This document shows, piece after piece, positions 1 to 6,703 of a stretch of DNA of 26,405 nt; position 1 is the first letter of the stretch, and each line of letters starts with the position of its first letter. The stretch comes from an uncultured Collinsella sp. Lineage in GTDB: Bacteria > Actinomycetota > Coriobacteriia > Coriobacteriales > Coriobacteriaceae. The notes beneath the pieces are model-generated. The model was not told the origin of the DNA and ran no database searches. It was given only the letters and a program-made list of their open reading frames with translations. A program made the translations under genes and the position numbers. The DNA is taken from NCBI GenBank assembly GCA_900554595.1, contig USHZ01000008.1, forward strand, positions 1 through 26,405, in the 5' to 3' direction.

Positions 1-1425
1 ACGCAGCTCCTCGTACACCGGGCCGTACTTGAGCGCCAGCGTCGCGGCGTCGTCATCGTAGAGCCACGTGCTCAGCGCGTCGCACGCAATGGCCACGCCG
101 TCGGCGATGCCATAGTCGCGCTGGCGCAGGTCGTACTCGTTGCTGCTGATGATGGCTTCCAGGCGCTCGCGCGGAACGCCGTGCTCACACAGGTCGCGGC
201 AGGCGTCCTGGAACACGCGACGCAGCTCGCGCGCCACGCCGGGCTGCGCGTTTTGCAGCATGATGAGCTCGTAGGGCTGCAGGCTCTCGGCCGCGGTGTA
301 GCTCACCACGTTGCCGCCCAGGCCGGCGGCCAGAATGGCCTTCTTAACCGGTGCCTCGTTGGAACCCAGCAGTGCCTCGAACAGGATATCCGCCGCGATC
401 GTGCGCTTGCGGTCGAGCGCGCTGCCCAGCACCAGACCCAGGCCCACCAAGGCGTTCTCGGGCGTGGTGGCCATCTCGACGCGCTTATACTCGCAGGTCA
501 CAGGCGCCTGCACGTCCAGCGGATTGGGTGCCAGCGTGGACGGGTCCTCGCCGGCGGCAACGGCAGCGTCCATGCGGCGGCTCGCGGCGCTCGACTGCGA
601 CAGATAACGCTCGTCCAAAAACGCCAGCGCGCGGTCTACATCTAGGTCGCCATAGAGCGTTATATAAGAGTTGGAAGGATTGTAGTGGCGCGCGTGCGTA
701 TCCAGGAACTGCTCGTAGGTGAGCGAGGGAATCGCACGTGGGTCGCCGCCGCTCTCGTGCGCATAGGCGGTGTCGGGATAGAGCGCGGCGTTGACGGCGT
801 CATCCAGCACGCTCATGGGATCGGACAGCGCGCCCTTCATCTCGTTGAACACCACGCCGTTGTAGCGCAGCGTGCCCTCGTGCGGGCTCGTGGAGCTGGT
901 GTCGTCATTGCAGCCCTCGCCCTCCGGCAGGTCCAGCTCGTAGTGCCAGCCCTCCTGCTCAAAAATGGTGGGCTTGGTATAGATGGCCGGGTTGAACACC
1001 GCGTCCAGGTACACGTCCATCAGGTTGTACAAATCCTGCTCGTTGGTGGTGGCAACGGGGTAGATGGTCTTGTCGGGGTAGGTCATGGCGTTGAGGAACG
1101 TCTGCATGGAGCTCTTGATCAGATCGACGAATGGCTCCTTGACGGGAAACTTGGCCGACCCGCACAGCACTGAGTGCTCAAGAATATGGAACACGCCGGT
1201 GGAATCGGCCGGCGGCGTCTTAAAGCCAATGGCGAAGGCCTTGTTCTCATCGTCGCATGCCAGGTACAGCAGGCGAGCGCCCGATGCGGTGTGGCGCAGC
1301 ACGTAGGCGTCCGAGTCGAGCTCGGGTACGGTCTCGCAGCGCTCGACGGCAAAGCCGTGGCAGATGGTACCGGGCACCAGCAGTGCGGCAGCAGCGGCAC
1401 GCGGGTCGGTTGAGGTGGTGGACAT
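1..1425 (-). CDS. M16C metallopeptidase, presequence protease (PreP/Cym1)-like, C-terminal part cut off
   Basis: This is the first 475 residues of a zinc peptidase of the pitrilysin superfamily; the gene runs off the left edge. The inverted zinc motif HILEH lies at residues 79-83, followed by SVLCGS and KFPVKEPF, then an FLNAMTYPDKTIYPVAT stretch. These are hallmarks of the M16C (PreP/Cym1/falcilysin) subfamily, which degrades short peptides inside a closed chamber made of two M16 halves. Family members are about 970-1000 residues, so roughly half is seen. The start is the ATG at 1425, with AAGGAG about 6-7 bases upstream on the minus strand. No signal peptide is visible, so a cytosolic peptide-scavenging role is likely. 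It is divergent from the GntR regulator and probably unrelated to it. The family call is firm; the substrate is unknown. Confidence 0.9.
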   Translation of the reverse strand, partial: MSTTSTDPRAAAAALLVPGTICHGFAVERCETVPELDSDAYVLRHTASGARLLYLACDDENKAFAIGFKTPPADSTGVFHILEHSVLCGSAKFPVKEPFVDLIKSSMQTFLNAMTYPDKTIYPVATTNEQDLYNLMDVYLDAVFNPAIYTKPTIFEQEGWHYELDLPEGEGCNDDTSSTSPHEGTLRYNGVVFNEMKGALSDPMSVLDDAVNAALYPDTAYAHESGGDPRAIPSLTYEQFLDTHARHYNPSNSYITLYGDLDVDRALAFLDERYLSQSSAASRRMDAAVAAGEDPSTLAPNPLDVQAPVTCEYKRVEMATTPENALVGLGLVLGSALDRKRTIAADILFEALLGSNEAPVKKAILAAGLGGNVVSYTAAESLQPYELIMLQNAQPGVARELRRVFQDACRDLCEHGVPRERLEAIISSNEYDLRQRDYGIADGVAIACDALSTWLYDDDAATLALKYGPVYEELR

Positions 1426-1441
1426 ATGCAGTCTCCTTTGA

Positions 1442-1483
1442 CGCCCCAGCGGGGGCGAATCGAGTCGAATCCCCGAGAGTATA
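1442..1483 (-). promoter_or_regulatory. Candidate promoter -10 and leader hairpin of the M16C gene
   Basis: On the minus strand a TATACT hexamer (1483-1478) lies about 50 bases before the ATG. Between it and the ribosome binding site is a GC-rich hairpin with arms CGCCCC and GGGGCG (1442-1447 and 1452-1457, four-base loop). No good -35 hexamer is visible, so the promoter is tentative. The rest of the 267-base gap to the regulator gene holds no coding sequence that I recognise. Confidence 0.3.
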
Positions 1484-1692
1484 CCCATATGGGGCCGCGG
1501 CTCTGCGGCGAACTGAAGACGATGTGGGTGGACTAGCCTAACTAGGTTGATAACGAATGCCGCGGGTAGCCGCTGCATCCCGCTAAAGTGAAATAACACC
1601 CCGTTTACCGAATCATTTAGGAAATATATGGACTCCTAAAAAGTTCTAATACAATATAAGTCATTTATAAACTGCTGATTCCTTGCAAAGGT

Positions 1693-2406
1693 ATGGTTGA
1701 TATGGTTGAAGCAAATAGCGTTATCCCCCTCTACAAACAGATTGTCCGTGCGCTTTCTGATTCGATCGCCAACGGCACGTACCGCCCGGGAGATAAGCTT
1801 CCGACCGAGGCGGAGCTTATCGAGCAATTTGGCGTGAGCCGAATAACGGTTCGCTCCGCAATTAAAGAAATGGAAGATGCTGGGCTTGTTGAGAGGGCCC
1901 GCGGCAAGGGCACGTTCGTTTCGCCGGACACGCAGATGTATGCCGCGGACGACCGTGAGAGCTTTACCCATTCGTGCCAGCTTGCGGGCAAACAGGCGTC
2001 TACCAGGGTTCTCGAAATGGGCTGGGACTTCCCAAGCCTGCGAGACGCGAAGTTCCTGGGCGTAGACGATACCCAAAAGGTATTGCGCAGTCGTCGTCTG
2101 CGCCTTGTGGATGGCAAGCCCACGATGCTGGAAACCAATAGCTATTCCGCTGTGCTTTCTTTTTTGGAGCATGAATCCCTCGAGGATTCGCTGATGGCGG
2201 TACTCGATCGCCAGGGAATCAAGATGGGTCCCAACACGCGTACGCTCGAGGTCTGCTATGCGAGCGAGCTCGAGGCGGCATACCTTAACGTGGAGCTGGA
2301 CTCTCCGCTGCTTCTGTTTGTCGATAGACGTTATGCTCCAAGCGGCGAGCCACTTTTCATCTCCCGTCAGGTGTACTGCACCGAGCGACTGAAGTTCTAC
2401 CTGTAA
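1693..2406 (+). CDS. GntR-family (HutC subfamily, UTRA domain) transcriptional regulator
   Basis: A 237-residue protein with an N-terminal winged helix (about residues 12-80). It contains the classic GntR run IPLYKQIVRAL, GDKLPTEAELIEQFGVSR and TVRSAIKEMEDAGLVERARGKGTFV. A C-terminal UTRA ligand-binding domain (about 95-235) includes the DGKPTMLETNSY segment. UTRA regulators usually bind a phosphorylated sugar or related metabolite and repress a neighbouring catabolic operon. The PTS and deglycase genes directly downstream on the same strand make it their probable regulator. The start at 1693 has AAAGG just upstream; a second in-frame ATG at 1702 is an alternative and would drop only three residues. 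A tentative -10, TACAAT, lies at 1650-1655. The family is certain; the effector (for example fructoselysine 6-phosphate) is inference. Confidence 0.9.
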   Translation: MVDMVEANSVIPLYKQIVRALSDSIANGTYRPGDKLPTEAELIEQFGVSRITVRSAIKEMEDAGLVERARGKGTFVSPDTQMYAADDRESFTHSCQLAGKQASTRVLEMGWDFPSLRDAKFLGVDDTQKVLRSRRLRLVDGKPTMLETNSYSAVLSFLEHESLEDSLMAVLDRQGIKMGPNTRTLEVCYASELEAAYLNVELDSPLLLFVDRRYAPSGEPLFISRQVYCTERLKFYL

Positions 2407-2418
2407 ATTAGAGATAGA

Positions 2419-2438
2419 TTGGTCGATTTACCGACTAA
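2419..2438 (+). terminator. Weak hairpin after the regulator gene
   Basis: A seven-base stem (TTGGTCG with CGACTAA, one G-T pair) and a six-base loop follow the regulator stop codon by 12 bases. There is only a short T-rich tail. It may be a weak terminator that separates the regulator from the PTS genes. The rest of the 135-base gap is AT-rich near 2485-2520 and probably carries the EIIA promoter, which I could not resolve. Confidence 0.3.
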
Positions 2439-2541
2439 TTGTTACCGTTCGCGGATTTGGAAAATAGACACGCCGCGTAGGGTAGATTACTAATATACTT
2501 TGTTATGACAATATAGTACGTCCTATTGGTATTGGAGAACT

Positions 2542-2961
2542 ATGAATAAGATATTGCTAGCGAGTCATGGTTATCTCGCCCAAGGCATGAAAAGCTCTCT
2601 GGAGATTCTGATGGGCACCAACGACCGAATCGAGTGCCTGTGCGCCTATGTCGATGACGATTCAAGGGACGTCGCGGCGTTGATTGATGCATGGATGGAG
2701 ACGAGGGACCCTGCCGACTCTTGGTTTGTCGTGACTGACATCTTTGGCGGCTCTGTAAACAACGAATTCATTCAGAGGCAGACCGACGGATCGTTTACGT
2801 TGATCACCGGAATGAACTTGCCGCTGCTGGTGGAAATGGTTACACAGCTGGACTCCCTGGATGCGGACAAGGCCAAAGCCGCGGTCGAGGGATCGCGTTC
2901 GTTTATTCAGCTTTGCGAGGCGGCGGACATGCTTGCCGGCGCCGAGGAAGAAGAGTTCTAG
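2542..2961 (+). CDS. PTS EIIA component, mannose family
   Basis: A 139-residue cytoplasmic phosphocarrier of the mannose-class (PF03610-type) EIIA family. The N-terminal strand and active-site histidine are visible as ILLASHGYLAQGMKSSLEIL, with His9 the predicted phosphorylation site that takes phosphate from HPr. The VVTDIFGGSVNNEF segment matches the family DxxGGSP-like turn. Length fits a stand-alone EIIA domain. GGAG is placed six bases before the ATG. The EIIB gene follows after 71 bases, so the two are probably cotranscribed. EIIA and EIIB are cut off from the deglycase, EIIC and EIID genes by a terminator and a new promoter, unlike most mannose-type operons. The family is certain; the sugar is inferred from context. 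Confidence 0.93.
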   Translation: MNKILLASHGYLAQGMKSSLEILMGTNDRIECLCAYVDDDSRDVAALIDAWMETRDPADSWFVVTDIFGGSVNNEFIQRQTDGSFTLITGMNLPLLVEMVTQLDSLDADKAKAAVEGSRSFIQLCEAADMLAGAEEEEF

Positions 2962-3032
2962 TTAGTTCTGGTTCGAGCCCTAGCTAGGGGCCACACCTGT
3001 CATTCCCTTTATCACGTGCGGAGATGATAACG

Positions 3033-3506
3033 ATGATTAAGCTTACGAGAGTTGATTACCGACTGATTCACGGCCAAGTTGCCATGTCCTGGACTCACGC
3101 TTTGGATGTAGATTGCATCCTGCTTGCCAGCGATGCTGTGGCAAAAGACGATATGAGGAAGGCGGCCTTGAGGCTCGCCCGTCCCGACGGCGTTAAACTC
3201 GTCATCAAGGATGTTGACGCTGCTATCGAGGCGCTCAACAGCGGCGTTACCGACAAGTATTCGCTGTTTATCATCGCTGAGACGATTGAAGATGCCTATC
3301 GTCTCGCTAAGGGTTGCAAAGACATCAAAGAGATCAATCTGGGTGGAACCCGAAAGACCCCTGAGACCACGCTTCATCCGACCCCTGCAATCTTCGCGAC
3401 CGAGAAAGATGCCGAGCATATCCAAGAGCTCCTGGACGATGGTGTGGCCATCGAAATCCGTCAGGTTCCCAATGACGCTAAGGTGTTTGCCAAGGACGTT
3501 TTTTAG
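3033..3506 (+). CDS. PTS EIIB component, mannose family
   Basis: A 157-residue EIIB subunit (PF03830-type). It begins with the diagnostic IKLTRVDYRLIHGQV, where His13 is the predicted phosphohistidine that passes phosphate from EIIA to the incoming sugar. The NLGGTRKTP segment is also typical. I chose the ATG at 3033 over one at 3024: CGGAG (3019-3023) is nine bases from 3033 but touches 3024, and family members normally start MIxLxRVDxRLIHGQ. The gene ends 50 bases before an intrinsic terminator. It presumably works with EIIC and EIID encoded 1.3 kb downstream, since no other membrane components are in the window. Confidence 0.93.
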   Translation: MIKLTRVDYRLIHGQVAMSWTHALDVDCILLASDAVAKDDMRKAALRLARPDGVKLVIKDVDAAIEALNSGVTDKYSLFIIAETIEDAYRLAKGCKDIKEINLGGTRKTPETTLHPTPAIFATEKDAEHIQELLDDGVAIEIRQVPNDAKVFAKDVF

Positions 3507-3557
3507 CCGAAAACATGCTGGCGTTCGGTATTTATTGAACTGATGCCCTATGTCTAT

Positions 3558-3588
3558 GCCCGTCGATTATTTGATCGGCGGGCTTTTT
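3558..3588 (+). terminator. Intrinsic terminator after EIIB
   Basis: Arms GCCCGTCGAT and ATCGGCGGGC (one G-T mismatch) with a six-base loop, followed directly by five T. It splits the PTS locus into an EIIA-EIIB unit and a deglycase-EIIC-EIID unit. Confidence 0.85.
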
Positions 3589-3622
3589 ATTGAAGAAAAA
3601 TCAAAATAATCCGAAATAGTTC

Positions 3623-3680
3623 TTGCATAGTTAGTTATATAAAGTATTATAACGTCATGGGATGAATGAAGGGTTCATCC
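3623..3680 (+). promoter_or_regulatory. Promoter, possible operator and leader hairpin of the deglycase-EIIC-EIID unit
   Basis: TTGCAT (3623-3628) and TATTAT (3645-3650), with a 16-base spacer, form a plausible sigma-A promoter between the EIIB terminator and the deglycase gene. An inverted repeat GTTATA / TATAAC (3634-3639, 3648-3653) overlaps the -10 and could be an operator for the nearby GntR regulator. Downstream, GGATGAA and TTCATCC (3660-3666, 3674-3680) form a small leader hairpin just before the ribosome binding site GGAG (3691-3694). The promoter is fairly likely; the operator role is a guess. Confidence 0.5.
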
Positions 3681-3700
3681 AAGTGAGTTAGGAGTAAGGG

Positions 3701-4735
3701 ATGTTCAATTTCGATGAGCCTCGTTACGAGAAGGTTGTGAGCGATGCCCTCGCTCTCCGTCCTCAGATTGAGGCTGCCGTGGACAAGGTCTGCGAGCAGG
3801 GTTATTCCAACATCTTCTTCATCGGCTGCGGCGGCACCTGGGCCCACACGCTCCCGATGAAGTATTGGGTCGAGACCACCACGGCCGACGTCGACGTCCA
3901 CTGCGAGATCGCCGCTGAGTTCCTCGCATGCCCGCCCAAGACCTTCAACAAGGACTCGGTCTGCGTCTTCTCCACCCGTACCGGCACCACCCCCGAGATC
4001 ATCGAGGCTGCCAAGTTCTGCCAGGAGCAGGGCGCCCGCACGCTGATGTACGTCTCCAACGACAACACCCCGGCCACCGAGTACGCCGATTACAAGTTCT
4101 TCAGCTTCGCCGAAGACGACGTTCTGTGCGAGGCCATCTACACCTACCAGATCACGCTGGTCGCCCGCTTCCTCAAGAACGCCGGTGCCTTCCCCAAGTA
4201 CGACACCTTCATGGAGGAGTTCGGCAACATCGCTCCGTACCTCATCAAGGCCAAGGATGCTCAGGACGAGCGTTGCGCCGCCATGGCCGAGGACTTCAAG
4301 GACATCGACTACCACATGGTGATTGGCTCCGGCATGCTCTGGGGTGAGGCCTACGACTACGCCATGTGCATCCTCGAGGAGATGCAGTGGATCAAGACCA
4401 AGTCCATCCACGCCGCCGAGTTCTTCCACGGCACCATCGAGCTGTGCGAGGAGGGCACGAGCCTCATCATGCTCTACGGCGAGGACGACACCCGTAAGCT
4501 CATGGACCGCGTGGACAACTTCACTCACATGCTCGCCGACGAGAAGGGCGTCAACGTCCGCGTGAACAAGTTCGACACCGCCGAGGTCGAGCTGCCGTTC
4601 AGCGACCCCGAGTTCCGCAAGATCGTCTCCCCGATGGTCACCTACACCATCACCGAGCGTCTGAGCTGCCATCTCGAGCACGTCCGTAACCACCCGCTCA
4701 CCACGCGTCGTTACTATCACCAGATGAACTACTAA
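3701..4735 (+). CDS. SIS-domain sugar-phosphate deglycase, FrlB/GfrF-like (Amadori 6-phosphate cleavage)
   Basis: A 344-residue protein with two SIS (phosphosugar-binding) domains, about 25-165 and 195-335. IFFIGCGGTWAH (38-49) and VFSTRTGTTPE (89-99) are the phosphosugar loops. In FraB and GlmS the catalytic Glu and His are 16 residues apart; here Glu227 and His243 (in EFFHG) have that spacing. The C-terminal end (HPLTTRRYYHQMNY) resembles the RRYYGGLVEY end of E. coli FrlB. FrlB-type enzymes split fructoselysine 6-phosphate into glucose 6-phosphate and lysine. With a PTS next door doing the phosphorylation, no separate kinase is needed, as in the Salmonella gfr system. Codons are strongly C/G-ending, more so than in EIIA and EIIB, suggesting high expression. 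A glucoselysine, fructose-asparagine or other glycated-amine phosphate is also possible. Confidence 0.8.
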   Translation: MFNFDEPRYEKVVSDALALRPQIEAAVDKVCEQGYSNIFFIGCGGTWAHTLPMKYWVETTTADVDVHCEIAAEFLACPPKTFNKDSVCVFSTRTGTTPEIIEAAKFCQEQGARTLMYVSNDNTPATEYADYKFFSFAEDDVLCEAIYTYQITLVARFLKNAGAFPKYDTFMEEFGNIAPYLIKAKDAQDERCAAMAEDFKDIDYHMVIGSGMLWGEAYDYAMCILEEMQWIKTKSIHAAEFFHGTIELCEEGTSLIMLYGEDDTRKLMDRVDNFTHMLADEKGVNVRVNKFDTAEVELPFSDPEFRKIVSPMVTYTITERLSCHLEHVRNHPLTTRRYYHQMNY

Positions 4736-4756
4736 TCCTCTCAAATTGCTGCGGTT

Positions 4757-4795
4757 GTCTGCAGGCGAGCTGCGCAGAATGCCTCGCCTGCAGAC
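4757..4795 (+). other. Perfect 13-bp hairpin between deglycase and EIIC
   Basis: Arms GTCTGCAGGCGAG (4757-4769) and CTCGCCTGCAGAC (4783-4795) are perfectly complementary around a 13-base loop. The sequence after it is T-poor, so it is not a full terminator. It may stabilise the 3' end of the deglycase message or partly attenuate transcription, giving more enzyme than membrane permease. Confidence 0.6.
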
Positions 4796-4816
4796 CTGTT
4801 TCTGGGGTTGATCGAA

Positions 4817-5590
4817 ATGGTTGTCCAGTATCTTCTAGTTGCACTGGTCGCATTTATTGCGTCCATGGACGAGCAATTATTTGGCATTACGATGCTTGGT
4901 CGTCCGCTGTTTACGAGCCTGTTTGTCGGCTTGATCCTTGGCGATGTCCAGCAGGGCGTTATCGTCGGCGCTGCTTTGGAGTCCATGTTCATGGGCGCCA
5001 TCATGGTCGGCGCGGCGGTTCCTCCCGAGGTCTATGCCTCCGGCGTGCTTGGCTGCGCGTTTGCCGTCATTACGGGTACGGGCACGGCAACTGCCGTCGC
5101 GCTCGCCCTTCCCGTCTCCGTCTTCCTTCAGGTGTGGCGCAACTTCTGCTACGCCGTTCCGGGTGCCTTTGCCTGCAAGAAGATTGAGACCGCTCTGGCA
5201 AATCGCGATCTTGCCAAGGCGAATCTGTACCATCTGACCATCGTGCCTCTGTCGATTGGCATTCCGTCTGCACTGCTGGTGTTTGGCTCGCTGTTCTTTG
5301 GTGCCGACCTCATCAACAATGCGCTCAACGCGATTCCGCAGTTTGTGATGGACGGCCTCAACGTTGCATCCGGCGTCATGGTCTGCATCGGCTTCGCACT
5401 TCTTATCAGGACCATGGGCGATAACAAGCTTCTTCCCTGGCTGTTCCTGGGATTCATTATGGTCATCTACCTCAAGATGGACGTTGTCGGTGTCGCCGCA
5501 GCTGCCATTTGCGTCGCGCTGCTCCTGGCCTTCCGCGAGGGCTCGTCCGGTCCGCAGGCGGTTGCTGCAGATGAAGAGGAGGACTTCTAA
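4817..5590 (+). CDS. PTS EIIC component, mannose family
   Basis: A 257-residue hydrophobic membrane protein of the EII-Sor (PF03609-type) family. The N-terminal region reads FIASMDEQLFGITMLGRPLFTSLFVGLILGD, followed by GAALESMFMG; both are family signatures. Six to eight membrane segments are apparent, and the tail is short and acidic (DEEEDF). The ATG at 4817 is preceded by TGGGG about ten bases away; a TTG at 4808 would put that site too close. Its TAA overlaps the ATG of EIID by one base (TAATG), so the two are translationally coupled. It forms the sugar channel with EIID. Confidence 0.93.
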   Translation: MVVQYLLVALVAFIASMDEQLFGITMLGRPLFTSLFVGLILGDVQQGVIVGAALESMFMGAIMVGAAVPPEVYASGVLGCAFAVITGTGTATAVALALPVSVFLQVWRNFCYAVPGAFACKKIETALANRDLAKANLYHLTIVPLSIGIPSALLVFGSLFFGADLINNALNAIPQFVMDGLNVASGVMVCIGFALLIRTMGDNKLLPWLFLGFIMVIYLKMDVVGVAAAAICVALLLAFREGSSGPQAVAADEEEDF

Positions 5591-6438
5591 TGGCTACCCA
5601 GAACACCGACCTCAAAGAGGCCAAGAAGGATGCGGTTATGACTCCCGATATGTATCGGAGCATGTTCCTTCGCCAGTTTACGAGCCAGTGCTCGCAGTCG
5701 TACGACAAGATGATGGCAATGGGCTTCATGTACACCATTCAGAAGCCCCTGCGAAAGATCTATCCCAACGACGACGATTACTATGCGGCGCTCGATCGCC
5801 ATACCGAGTTCTTTAACATCACGCCTCATGTGCTTCCGTTTGTAGCCGGCCTAACGGTTTCGATGGAAGAGCAGGCGGCTGCCGATAAGAACTTCGACAC
5901 GTCCTCGATTAACGCCATGAAGGTCGGCCTCATGGGACCGCTTTCCGGCATTGGCGATTCGTTCTACTGGGGAACGTTCCGCGTGGTTGCCGCCGGCATT
6001 GGTATCGGCATCGCTTCGACGGGCAACCCGCTCGGCCCCATCGTGTACGCGCTCATCTACTCCGTGATTAACCTTGCAACGCGTATCGTCGCCGCCCATC
6101 TGGGATACGACCTGGGAACCAAGTTCCTGCAGCAGTCCGAAGAGAACAACCTCATGTCTCGCATGACGCATGCAGCCGGTGTCCTCGGAATGACTGTTAT
6201 CGGCGCCATGATTGCGGCACAAGTCTCACTGTCCACTGCTTTAACCTTTGACGTGGGTGGTTCGGAGATTGTCCTGCAGGATCTGTTCGATTCGATCTTC
6301 CCCGGTCTGCTGCCCTTGCTGGCAACGTTCGCTTGCGTTGCCCTGTACAAAAAGGGCGTCAAGACCATTTGGATTATTATTGGTATCTTCGCGATCTGCA
6401 TCATCGGAACGGGCTTGGGAGTGTTCGCGGCGGCGTAA
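5590..6438 (+). CDS. PTS EIID component, mannose family
   Basis: A 282-residue EIID (PF03613-type) subunit. Family features are FLRQFTSQCSQSYDKMMAMGFMYTIQ near residue 26, NITPHVLPFVAGLTVSMEEQ near 76, and MKVGLMGPLSGIGDSFYWGT near 110. C-terminal membrane segments are typical of mannose-class EIID. It is coupled to EIIC by a one-base stop/start overlap and followed by a strong terminator, so it is the last gene of the locus. It shows no sign of truncation. The family is certain; specificity is taken from the neighbouring deglycase. Confidence 0.94.
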   Translation: MATQNTDLKEAKKDAVMTPDMYRSMFLRQFTSQCSQSYDKMMAMGFMYTIQKPLRKIYPNDDDYYAALDRHTEFFNITPHVLPFVAGLTVSMEEQAAADKNFDTSSINAMKVGLMGPLSGIGDSFYWGTFRVVAAGIGIGIASTGNPLGPIVYALIYSVINLATRIVAAHLGYDLGTKFLQQSEENNLMSRMTHAAGVLGMTVIGAMIAAQVSLSTALTFDVGGSEIVLQDLFDSIFPGLLPLLATFACVALYKKGVKTIWIIIGIFAICIIGTGLGVFAAA

Positions 6439-6485
6439 TGTTGACTGCTATGCTCGCGCGTTGGATAACTAACTGACCGTTTGAA

Positions 6486-6519
6486 AACGGGGTTCGGCGT
6501 AAGGCCGGCCCCGTTTTTT
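6486..6519 (+). terminator. Intrinsic terminator of the PTS locus
   Basis: Arms AACGGGG..CGGC and GCCGG..CCCCGTT around GTAAG, followed by a run of six T (6514-6519). It lies about 48 bases after the EIID stop codon. Confidence 0.88.
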
Positions 6520-6571
6520 ATTTGAGGGATTTTCCGGCCGTCCAATAGTCCAGGTCCATGCATCACTCACA

Positions 6572-6649
6572 TATCTCTCATCTCTCATTCATCACTAATA
6601 CGAGAGATAACAGAAAGATGAGAGATAATTACGAGAGATAACTGAGAGA
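6572..6649 (+). repeat. GAGAGATAA repeat cluster, probable operator of the AlbA_2 gene
   Basis: Three direct copies of GAGAGATAA begin at 6602, 6620 and 6633, and a partial copy (GAGAGA) begins at 6644. An inverted arm TATCTCTCATCT (6572-6583) is the exact complement of AGATGAGAGATA (6616-6627). The cluster ends about 55 bases before the AlbA_2 start codon, where a promoter or operator would sit. The repeats are plainly visible; the regulatory role, perhaps autoregulation by the wHTH at the protein's C-terminus, is inference. Confidence 0.75.
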
Positions 6650-6703
6650 CGAAGGAAATCTATTCGCGGCATTCTTCGCAGAACCGAGCGAAAGGACGTG
6701 CAG

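Noticed and set aside
1484..1493. CCCATATGGG palindrome upstream of the M16C gene as an operator
   Set aside because: A ten-base palindrome alone is too short, and no second copy was noticed near the regulator's other likely targets.
6572..6649. GAGAGATAA array as a CRISPR or plasmid iteron origin
   Set aside because: The units are too short and unevenly spaced, no spacer-repeat pattern exists, and no Rep or Cas gene is nearby; an operator is simpler.
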